The notes beneath the pieces were generated by a model. It saw only the letters and a program-made list of their open reading frames with translations, had not been told where the DNA came from and did not search any database. From NCBI GenBank assembly GCA_938003835.1, contig CALKXJ010000010.1:80841-144840 (forward strand): a stretch of 64,000 nucleotides of DNA, written 5' to 3'. Each line of letters starts with the position of its first letter. Positions within the stretch are counted from its first letter, which is position 1. Position numbers and translations under genes: made by a program. This stretch comes from an uncultured Bryobacteraceae bacterium. GTDB lineage: Bacteria; Acidobacteriota; Terriglobia; Bryobacterales; Bryobacteraceae. Shown here piece by piece: positions 33,509-40,474 of this stretch.

Positions 33509-34545
33509 ACCGGGCAAGGTTTCGCGACAAGGCGGTCCTGGTTACCGGCGGCCTGGGCTTCATCGGTAGCAATCTGGCCTTGCGGCTGCTCCGGGAGGGC
33601 GCCCGGGTCACCGTGGTCGACGCGCTGGTGGAGGGCTGCGGGGGCAATTCTTACAATCTGGTTGAAGCTGTCGGTGCCATCCGTCTCATCGCGGCCGACA
33701 TTGGCGACTCGGTAGCGATGGCGGAGGCGCTCGCCGGTCAGCAACTCATTTTCAACCTCGCCGGCGAGATCAGCCACACCAACAGTGTGCGCTTCCCGGA
33801 ACGCGATCTTGATCTGAACGCCCGGTCACACCTGCGGTTCCTCGAATCCTGCCGGCGCTGGGCGCCGCAGGCCCGCATCGTCTATGCCAGCTCGCGCCAA
33901 ATCTACGGAACACCCCAGTACCTGCCCGTGGACGAGCGCCATCCGATTCAGCCCTCGGACTTCAACGGCGTCCACAAGTTCGCCGCCGAGACGTATCACC
34001 GGCTGTTCGCCGCCATCCACGGCCTCGAGACCGTTTCGCTGCGGCTGACCAACGTTTACGGTCCCCGGCAGGCGCTCCACTTGCCCTGGCAAGGCTTCAT
34101 TACGACTTTTGTGGCGCGCGCCCTGCGCGGAGAGAGCTTGCGGGTGTTCGGCGACGGCACCCAGTTGCGCGACATGCTCTATGTCGACGATGCCGTCGAA
34201 GCCTTCCTGCGTGCCGCGCTCGCTCCGCTTCCCGGCAGAGCCCATTGGCTGGTCTGCAACGTCGGCGGTCCGCGCCCGCTGTCGCTCACCGAGATCGCCC
34301 GGACGATTGCAGGCGCCGACGTCACGCACGTCCCGTTCCCGGAAACCAGCCGTCTGATCGACATCGGCAGTTATTACGCTGACGACCGCCTGCTGAGATC
34401 CTGGACGGGCTGGGCGCCGCGCGTGGAGTTCACCGAAGGAATCGCTCGTACGCTCGCCTTCTACCGAGATCATGCCGCCATCTACCTGCCACAGGCTGCC
34501 GATACTGCTGACCGACTTGCGGCCCGGGCACACGCAGTGCATTGA
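33505..34545 (+). CDS. NAD-dependent epimerase/dehydratase (extended SDR)
   Basis: A 346-residue extended SDR with the NAD motif VLVTGGLGFIGSN and the nucleotide-sugar region LRLTNVYGPRQ. The catalytic YxxxK position reads NGVHK (in SDFNGVHKFAAETYH), so the usual Tyr is Asn. I recall a subgroup with an NGxNK motif in this place, so this is probably a family trait and not decay. It likely makes a modified nucleotide sugar for the surface glycan encoded here. The start overlaps the GT2 stop (ATGA), and the last 74 bases overlap the aminotransferase gene. Confidence 0.85.
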   Translation: MNRARFRDKAVLVTGGLGFIGSNLALRLLREGARVTVVDALVEGCGGNSYNLVEAVGAIRLIAADIGDSVAMAEALAGQQLIFNLAGEISHTNSVRFPERDLDLNARSHLRFLESCRRWAPQARIVYASSRQIYGTPQYLPVDERHPIQPSDFNGVHKFAAETYHRLFAAIHGLETVSLRLTNVYGPRQALHLPWQGFITTFVARALRGESLRVFGDGTQLRDMLYVDDAVEAFLRAALAPLPGRAHWLVCNVGGPRPLSLTEIARTIAGADVTHVPFPETSRLIDIGSYYADDRLLRSWTGWAPRVEFTEGIARTLAFYRDHAAIYLPQAADTADRLAARAHAVH

Positions 34546-35611
34546 GGCCTGGCAACGCAGGCTCCCCGAACTCGTCGAGCGAAGCCGCTGGATTCTGGGC
34601 CCGGAAGTCGATGCCTTCGAGTCGGAATTCGCCGCCTTTTGCGGGGCGGCGCGGGCCGTCGGCACCGCCTCGGGAACTGACGCGATCACCATCGCGCTGT
34701 GGCTTCATGACATCCGGACGCCCGAGCACGAGGTCATCACGACCCCGCTGACGGCGCCCTTCACGGCGCTGGCGGTGCTCCGCGCCGGAGCGAGTGTCCG
34801 CTTCGCCGACGTGGACCCCGACACCCTGCTGCTCGATCCCGCCAGGGCCGCGGCTGCACGGACGGCGAATACGGCCGCTTTCTTGCCCGTGCACCTCTAC
34901 GGGCAGAGCTGTGACCTCGAGCGCTGGCAGGCCCTGGCCGGCAAGTGGGGTGCGGCACTCGTTCAGGACGCCTGCCAGGCGCACGGCGCACGCCACCGGG
35001 GCCGGTCCTTCAACGATTACTCGCCCTGTGCCGCCTACAGTTTCTACCCCACGAAGAATCTCGGGGCGCTCGGTGACGGCGGGGCGTTGTGTCTCGCCCG
35101 GGAGGCTGACGCGGAGCGGGCGCGCCGGCTTCGCGACGGCGGGCGGGTCTCCGGCCATATGGCCGAAATCGCAGGTCTCAATTCCCGGCTGGACGAGCTG
35201 CAAGCGGCCTACCTGCGAGTCGCTCTTGCGCACTTGCCGGAGTGGAACAGCCGGAGGCAATGGCTCGCTCGCCTCTATGACGAGGAACTGGCGGCGCTGC
35301 CTGCCGAACTGATCCGCCCCGTAGGCCGCGCCTCAGGGAGCGATCACGTCTATCACCTCTACGTGGTGCGGGCCGCCCGCCGGGAAGCGCTCCGGCAGTT
35401 CCTGGAAAGCCGCGGCGTGATGACGGGGATTCACTACCCGGTTCCACTCCACCTCCAGCCCGCCTTCGCCGCCTGCGGCCTCAGGCCGGGCGACCTGCCG
35501 GTGGCCGAGCGCGCCGCCGGTGAGATCCTGTCGTTGCCGATGGGCGTGCACCTGGGCGAAGAAGAGGTGCGCTACACAGGCTCCCTGATTCGCGATTTCT
35601 ACCTCGGCTGA
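34472..35611 (+). CDS. DegT/DnrJ/EryC1-family sugar aminotransferase
   Basis: A 379-residue PLP enzyme of the type that aminates keto-sugar nucleotides. The cofactor Lys is in SFYPTKNLGALGDGG; other landmarks are AVGTASGTDAITIAL, FLPVHLYGQSCDL, ALVQDACQAHGA and MTGIHYPVPLHLQPAF. The ATG at 34472 lies 74 bases inside the epimerase gene; a shorter start is possible, since family members often begin near LTDLRPGH. It is the last gene of the plus-strand glycan cluster, so it probably acts on the epimerase product. Confidence 0.88.
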   Translation: MPPSTCHRLPILLTDLRPGHTQCIEAWQRRLPELVERSRWILGPEVDAFESEFAAFCGAARAVGTASGTDAITIALWLHDIRTPEHEVITTPLTAPFTALAVLRAGASVRFADVDPDTLLLDPARAAAARTANTAAFLPVHLYGQSCDLERWQALAGKWGAALVQDACQAHGARHRGRSFNDYSPCAAYSFYPTKNLGALGDGGALCLAREADAERARRLRDGGRVSGHMAEIAGLNSRLDELQAAYLRVALAHLPEWNSRRQWLARLYDEELAALPAELIRPVGRASGSDHVYHLYVVRAARREALRQFLESRGVMTGIHYPVPLHLQPAFAACGLRPGDLPVAERAAGEILSLPMGVHLGEEEVRYTGSLIRDFYLG

Positions 35612-35620
35612 AGCCGAAGC

Positions 35621-36676
35621 TCAGCGCGCCGCGGCCGAGGCGTACAACGGCGCTATCGAGATCAGGCCCAGACCCACCACGAAAGCGGCGATCATCAATC
35701 CAATCAGTTGCAGGACCCGCCGCGGCGCCCCGGCAAACTCTTTCCAGTAGAGCAATCCCCACAGCGTGCTCACCAGCACGGCGCCCTGGCCGATGGCGTA
35801 GCTGATCGCCGGGCCGACCTGCACCTCTTCGGGCGCGCTGGCGGCGGCGAAGTTGGCGATGGCGCCGACGGCCCAGATGACGCCTCCGGCCACGCCCAGC
35901 AGGTGCTGGCGCAGGGTTCCCTTGAAGTAGTCGCGAATGCGGACCGGATCGCCCGCCACGGGGACGTTCATGAAGACGATGTTGAAGACGGGCGTGGAAA
36001 GAAAGACGCCCAGCGCGAAGATGAATCCCACGGAATAGGCCCGCAGGCCGAGCTCGCCCTGCTTGGACATCTCCACCAGCGGATAGAACGAGCCCATCAA
36101 GACTCCACAGGCCAGGCTGAGGCCGATGGCCCGCATCCCGGTCCTTGGCGGCGCGTAATGCTTGTGCTTCCATTCCCTGGCGGCTTCGGCGTCCTTGACG
36201 GCGGCGTGCAAGCGGTAGGCGCGCGAGGTGAGCAGGATGCCCACCACCAGGAACGCCGCCCCGCTGAACAGCAGGTAGGGGTTGCCCTGCGGATTCAGCG
36301 CGTAGCTCCAGATGACGCCGATCACCAGCGCCAGCCCGATGCCTATGGGGAAGGCCACCGCCATGCCGGCCAGCGAGATGGCGGCCACCAGCAGCATGTT
36401 CGCCAGATTGAAGACGACGCCCGCGGCGAAGCCGAAGGCTAGCGAGAGCTTGCGGGCAATGAGCAGATTGTCGCGGAAGGAGAGCTCGGTGCCCATCTCG
36501 CCGAAGGTCAGGGCCAGCACCACCGCCGCCAGCAGGACGCCGATGGCGTAGTCGAAGTAGTAAAGCTCGAAGCGCCACTTGCCGGTCATCTTGGTGGTGT
36601 TGGCCCAAGAGCCCCAGCAGAGCATCGTGAGGAACGTGAGAAGCAGCGCGGTCTCGTAGGTGGTCGGCAAGATCAT
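35621..36676 (-). CDS. Ten-helix DMT-type transporter (GRP/ureide-permease-like)
   Basis: A 351-residue inner-membrane protein with about ten helices. The opening LLTFLTMLCWGSWANTTK with RFELYYFDYAIG resembles glucose/ribose porters and plant ureide permeases of the drug/metabolite superfamily, and the RhaT-like class. A long polar loop (about 170-190) splits the two halves. The substrate cannot be told; a sugar or purine breakdown product is plausible. ATG 36676 suits the family start, with ATG 36706 as alternative. It is divergent from the TPR gene and convergent with the aminotransferase gene 10 bases away. Confidence 0.75.
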   Translation of the reverse strand: MILPTTYETALLLTFLTMLCWGSWANTTKMTGKWRFELYYFDYAIGVLLAAVVLALTFGEMGTELSFRDNLLIARKLSLAFGFAAGVVFNLANMLLVAAISLAGMAVAFPIGIGLALVIGVIWSYALNPQGNPYLLFSGAAFLVVGILLTSRAYRLHAAVKDAEAAREWKHKHYAPPRTGMRAIGLSLACGVLMGSFYPLVEMSKQGELGLRAYSVGFIFALGVFLSTPVFNIVFMNVPVAGDPVRIRDYFKGTLRQHLLGVAGGVIWAVGAIANFAAASAPEEVQVGPAISYAIGQGAVLVSTLWGLLYWKEFAGAPRRVLQLIGLMIAAFVVGLGLISIAPLYASAAAR

Positions 36677-36731
36677 GGCAGCAGCTTTGCCGAGCGGCCC
36701 CCTCAAGGCAGCCGCCCGGCGCGATTTGTTT

Positions 36732-36762
36732 TATAATACTCGCATTTCTGAGCCACAGGAGG
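36732..36762 (+). promoter_or_regulatory. Promoter -10 element and ribosome site of the TPR gene
   Basis: A consensus TATAAT at 36732-36737 stands in a short AT-rich patch, followed by AGGAGG at 36757-36762, 6 bases before the ATG. No good -35 hexamer is seen at the expected distance. This would drive the TPR and kinase genes. Confidence 0.55.
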
Positions 36763-36768
36763 CGTCGC

Positions 36769-37911
36769 ATGAAGCGGTTGGTCACACTGGTTTGCGCGGC
36801 GGTTCTCGGCTTGCCGGCCGCCGGCCAACAGTTTGAAATTGACACCAACACCCCCGAGGGGCAACTGCTCCAGCAGATCGGCCTCGAGGAGGATTTGAAC
36901 AAGAAGGCGGAGCTGCTCGAACAGTTCGCCAAGACCTACCCGCAGCATCCGGGGCTGCACTGGGTGATGAATCAGCTCCCGGGGACATACGAAAAGCTAA
37001 ATCAGCCCGACAAGGCGCTCGAGGCCTGCGAGCGGATGCTTCAGGTCAACCCCACCAACGCCGCCGGCTCGCACGCCTGCCTGAAGATTGCCGAGGCGCA
37101 GAAGGATCCGGATCAGATTCGCAAGTGGGCCCTGCTCACCCACGGCGCCTCCAAGAAAGCGGTCGAAGCGCCCAAGCCGGAATTCAAAGACAAGGATGAG
37201 GAAGAGGAGTGGAACCAGACGATCGACTTTGCGCGGCAGGTGGGGACGTATTCGGAATACTCGGCCTACGCGGCGGCCCTCCAGACCACCGACCCGGCGA
37301 AGAAGATCGAGCTGGCCGAAGCGTTGCGGCAGATGAATCCGGAGAGCCAATATCTGCCGCAACTCATTCCGATGCTTTTCCTGGCCTACCGCCAGACCGG
37401 CAACACGGAAAAAGCGGTGGAGCTGGCCGAGCAGGTCCTGGCTAAGGACGCCACCAACGAGGACATGCTGCTGGTGGTCGCCGACTACTACATGAACCAG
37501 AAAAAGGACGCCGCCAAGACGCTCACCTACTCGAGCAAGCTCGTCGAGCTGATGAGCACGAAACCGGCGCCTCAAGGCGTCAGCGCTGAGGACTGGGAGA
37601 AGAAGCGCAAAAGCAGCCTCGGCGTCGGCTATTGGATGATGGGCGTGACCTACGCCACGCAGAACAAGCTGCTCGAAGCCGACAAGGTGCTGCGGCAGGC
37701 GCTCCCGTTCGTCTCCGACAACGACCAGTTGCGGGCCACCGCGTTGTTTCACCTCGGAGTGGTCAACTACCGGCTGGGCGAGAAGGGCGACGAGAAGCGA
37801 ATCCTCGATGCGTTCAACTTCACCAAAGAGTGCGCCGCCATCAAAAGCCCGGTCCAGGCGGCGGCGCAGCGGAACCTGAAGGCGATCCAGGCACAGTACC
37901 GCTTGAAATGA
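36769..37911 (+). CDS. Exported TPR-like repeat protein
   Basis: A 380-residue protein with a signal peptide (MKRLVTLVCAAVLGLPAAG) and helical repeats of TPR character, for example YEKLNQPDKALEACERML, YRQTGNTEKAVELAEQVL and GVTYATQNKLLEADKVLRQA. It is more Lys/Glu-rich than its neighbours, fitting a soluble periplasmic protein. No enzymatic motif is visible. Its stop overlaps the start of the acetate kinase-like gene (ATGA), so expression is coupled though the functional link is unclear. Confidence 0.78.
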   Translation: MKRLVTLVCAAVLGLPAAGQQFEIDTNTPEGQLLQQIGLEEDLNKKAELLEQFAKTYPQHPGLHWVMNQLPGTYEKLNQPDKALEACERMLQVNPTNAAGSHACLKIAEAQKDPDQIRKWALLTHGASKKAVEAPKPEFKDKDEEEEWNQTIDFARQVGTYSEYSAYAAALQTTDPAKKIELAEALRQMNPESQYLPQLIPMLFLAYRQTGNTEKAVELAEQVLAKDATNEDMLLVVADYYMNQKKDAAKTLTYSSKLVELMSTKPAPQGVSAEDWEKKRKSSLGVGYWMMGVTYATQNKLLEADKVLRQALPFVSDNDQLRATALFHLGVVNYRLGEKGDEKRILDAFNFTKECAAIKSPVQAAAQRNLKAIQAQYRLK

Positions 37912-39008
37912 ACATTCTCGTTCCCAATCTCGGATCCACTTCGCTGAAGTACCAGCTTCTCGAGATGCCCGCCGAGACGGTGCTGGCGCGCGGAAGGCTG
38001 GAGCGGGTGAGTGACTATCGGGAGGCGATCCGGCAGATCGACACCGGCCGGCACGCCATCGACGCCGTCGCTTTCAAGACGGTGCTCGCCGGGGAGAAGT
38101 ACCGGGGCACGTTCCTCATCGATGACGGCGTGCTGGCGGCTCTGGAGGAATACCTGCCGGCAGCCCCGGCTCACAACGCCATCTACCTCACCGGCATCCG
38201 TGCCTTCCGCGAAACGCTTCCCGGCGTGCCGCTGGTGGCCGCCTTCGAAACCGAATTCCACGCCACGATGCCGGAGTATGCCGTCCGTTACGGGATTCCG
38301 GCCGACTGGCGCGAGAAGTTCGGCATCCGCCGCTACGGCTTTCACGGCGCCTCGCACGAGTATGTCAGCCGGCGGGTCCCGGAGATCCTGGGCACAACCG
38401 CCGAGAAGCTGCGTCTGGTGAGCTGTCATCTGGGCGGCAGCTCCTCGATGTGCGCCATCCTGGGCGGCCGGTCCGTCGACACCACGATGGGCTTCTCGCC
38501 CCAGTCGGGCCTCGAGAACGCCACGCGGCACGGCGAACTGGACGTCTTCGCCGTGCTTTACATGATGGAGCGGAACGGCTGGACGATCGATGAGGTGCGG
38601 CGGCAACTGGCCCGGACCGGAGGCCTGGCGGGCCTGTCCGGCATCCCCGGCGGCGACGTGCGCGACATCGAAGCGGCAGCGCGCCAGGGCAACCGCGACG
38701 CCGCCCTCGCCCTCGACGTCTTCGTCTATCAAGTGAAGAAGACGATCGGCGCCTACGCGGCGGCTATGGGCGGCCTCGATGCCATCGCGTTCACAGGAGG
38801 CATCGGCGAGAACGCGCCGGGACTTCGCGCTGCCTGCTGTGGGGGGCTCGAGTTTCTCGGCATCCGCCTCGATGCTTCTCGCAATCAGGAGGGCGCCGGC
38901 GACCGCGTCATCTCGGCGGACGATTCCGCCGTGAAGGTCGTCGTGCTCACGACCAACGAAGAGCTGGTCGTAGCCCGCCGCGCTTACCGCTGCCTGACGC
39001 AATCCTGA
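37908..39008 (+). CDS. Acetate kinase-family enzyme, divergent
   Basis: A 366-residue ASKHA-fold kinase related to AckA but shorter than the usual 400 or so. Family blocks are NLGSTSLKYQL (Asn7), RRYGFHGASHEYV (His146), VSCHLGGSSS, SVDTTMGFSPQSGLENATR (Arg207) and FTGGIGENAPGLR (Glu301). Two positions that are nearly fixed in acetate kinases appear changed: the Arg of the GHRVVHGGE block aligns with Lys57 (AFKTVLAGEKY), and the catalytic Asp of F-D-T-x-F-H aligns with Glu114 (FETEFHATM). It may use another short acyl phosphate or have low activity. The start overlaps the TPR stop. Confidence 0.83.
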   Translation: MNILVPNLGSTSLKYQLLEMPAETVLARGRLERVSDYREAIRQIDTGRHAIDAVAFKTVLAGEKYRGTFLIDDGVLAALEEYLPAAPAHNAIYLTGIRAFRETLPGVPLVAAFETEFHATMPEYAVRYGIPADWREKFGIRRYGFHGASHEYVSRRVPEILGTTAEKLRLVSCHLGGSSSMCAILGGRSVDTTMGFSPQSGLENATRHGELDVFAVLYMMERNGWTIDEVRRQLARTGGLAGLSGIPGGDVRDIEAAARQGNRDAALALDVFVYQVKKTIGAYAAAMGGLDAIAFTGGIGENAPGLRAACCGGLEFLGIRLDASRNQEGAGDRVISADDSAVKVVVLTTNEELVVARRAYRCLTQS

Positions 39009-39032
39009 CAGCGCGGGGCAGGCCGGCGGCGC

Positions 39033-39038
39033 TATAAT
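39033..39038 (+). promoter_or_regulatory. -10 element very close to the xdhC start (possible leaderless transcript)
   Basis: TATAAT ends only 9 bases before the xdhC ATG at 39048, in otherwise GC-rich sequence. Transcription would begin within a few bases of the start codon and there is no Shine-Dalgarno sequence. No -35 of good quality is seen. Confidence 0.5.
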
Positions 39039-39047
39039 TCGTGGGCG

Positions 39048-39884
39048 ATGGACCTCTACGAGGAAGTGGTGCGCCTGCGCCGGGCGGGCCAGAAGTGCGC
39101 CCTGGCCACCATCGTCCAGGTGAACGGCTCCATCCCCAGCTACCAGAGCGCGAAGCTGCTGGTGCGCGAGGACGGCTCGATGCTCGGCACCATCGGCGGC
39201 GGCTGTGTCGAGGCCGAGGTCTGGCAGGCCGCCCGCGAGGTGATCGAAACCGAAAAGCCGCGCTACCTGGACTTCAGCCTGGGCCAGGATGCGGCTTACG
39301 ATAACGGGCTCATCTGCGGCGGACAGCTCCACGTTTATATCGAGCCCGTGATCCCCCAGCCTCAAGCATTGATCTTCGGCGCCGGCCACATCTCGAAGAG
39401 TCTCGCCAGGGTGGCCTCGCTGGCCGGCTTCGCCGTCACCGTCATCGATGACCGGGAGCAGTTCGCCAACCGCGAGCGTTTCCCGGACGCCGAGGAGATC
39501 TACGCCGGCGAGTACGAGGAGATCTTTGGCAAGCTGCGGGTCAGCGCCTCGAGCTACATCATCATCGTTACGCGCGGCCACCGCGATGACATGAGAGTGC
39601 TCAAGTGGGCCGTCACCACTCAGGCCCGCTACATCGCCATGATCGGCAGCAAGCGGAAGGTCATCTCGGTGGTCCGGGAGCTGGAGAAAGAGGGAATATC
39701 GCGGGCCGCCTTTGAGCGTCTGTCGGCGCCGATGGGCCTGGAAATTGGAGCCGTGACGCCCGAGGAGATTGCCGTTTCGGTCGTCGCCGAGATGATCGCC
39801 GCTCGGCGCCTTCCGGGAGGCGACTGGCGGCAGCTGTCCAAGTCGATCTTCACGAATCCCGCGCTCCGGGCGGTTTTGAAATGA
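39048..39884 (+). CDS. xdhC: XdhC/CoxF-family molybdenum enzyme maturation protein
   Basis: A 278-residue protein with an N-terminal XdhC/CoxI domain (LATIVQVNGSIPSYQSAKLL, GTIGGGCVEAEVW, GGQLHVYIEPV) and a C-terminal Rossmann domain (LIFGAGHISKSLARVA, YIAMIGSKRKV). XdhC proteins carry sulfurated molybdenum cofactor to xanthine dehydrogenase-type enzymes. No such hydroxylase lies in this window, so the client is elsewhere. The stop overlaps the mocA start (ATGA), and the pairing with a MocA-like cytidylyltransferase supports a molybdenum role. Confidence 0.88.
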   Translation: MDLYEEVVRLRRAGQKCALATIVQVNGSIPSYQSAKLLVREDGSMLGTIGGGCVEAEVWQAAREVIETEKPRYLDFSLGQDAAYDNGLICGGQLHVYIEPVIPQPQALIFGAGHISKSLARVASLAGFAVTVIDDREQFANRERFPDAEEIYAGEYEEIFGKLRVSASSYIIIVTRGHRDDMRVLKWAVTTQARYIAMIGSKRKVISVVRELEKEGISRAAFERLSAPMGLEIGAVTPEEIAVSVVAEMIAARRLPGGDWRQLSKSIFTNPALRAVLK

Positions 39885-40474
39885 AGATCGCCGGTCTGAT
39901 CCTCGCCGCCGGCGCCTCGCGGCGCATGGGACGCCTCAAGCCGCTCGTCGAGTTCGAAGGTGAGACCTTTCTGGACCGGTTGATCGGCCTGCTCCAGCCG
40001 CACTGCGACCCGGTGCTGGTGGTCGTCGGAGAGCAGGCGGACGCGGTCATCAGCGGCATCGCGCGCGCTTCCGAGGTCCGCTTCGTGCGCAACCCGCAGC
40101 CGGAGCGCGGGCAGCTCAGCTCGCTCCAGTGCGGCCTGCGCGAGATCCCGCAGGACCGGGCCGCGGTGATCTTCACACCGGTCGATTACCCTGCCGTCCG
40201 GCCAGAGACGCTTGCGGCATTGGTGGAGGCCTTCGAGTCATCAGACGCACTGGTTGTCGTGCCGGTCTGCGCCGGCCGGCACGGCCATCCGGTGGGGATC
40301 CACCGCGACCTGTTCGGCGAGCTGCTCGAGCTTCCTGGCGAAGCGACCGCGCGCGACGTACTCCGCCGCCACCCTGCCCGGACACGCTACGTCGAAGTGA
40401 CCGACGAGGGCGTCCTGCGAGATATCGACGATCCGGAGGCTTACGGGCGGTTGCTCGGACGGGACAGCAACTGA
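39881..40474 (+). CDS. mocA: Molybdenum cofactor cytidylyltransferase-like protein
   Basis: A 197-residue nucleotidyltransferase of the MobA/MocA class: the NTP-binding start LILAAGASRRMGRLKPLV, the PVDYPAVRPET segment and GHPVGIHRD. MocA makes the MCD form of the cofactor used by the xanthine oxidase family, which fits the coupling to xdhC. A role in another CTP-dependent transfer cannot be excluded. Its TGA shares a base with the ATG of the AsmA-like gene (TGATG). Confidence 0.83.
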   Translation: MKIAGLILAAGASRRMGRLKPLVEFEGETFLDRLIGLLQPHCDPVLVVVGEQADAVISGIARASEVRFVRNPQPERGQLSSLQCGLREIPQDRAAVIFTPVDYPAVRPETLAALVEAFESSDALVVVPVCAGRHGHPVGIHRDLFGELLELPGEATARDVLRRHPARTRYVEVTDEGVLRDIDDPEAYGRLLGRDSN

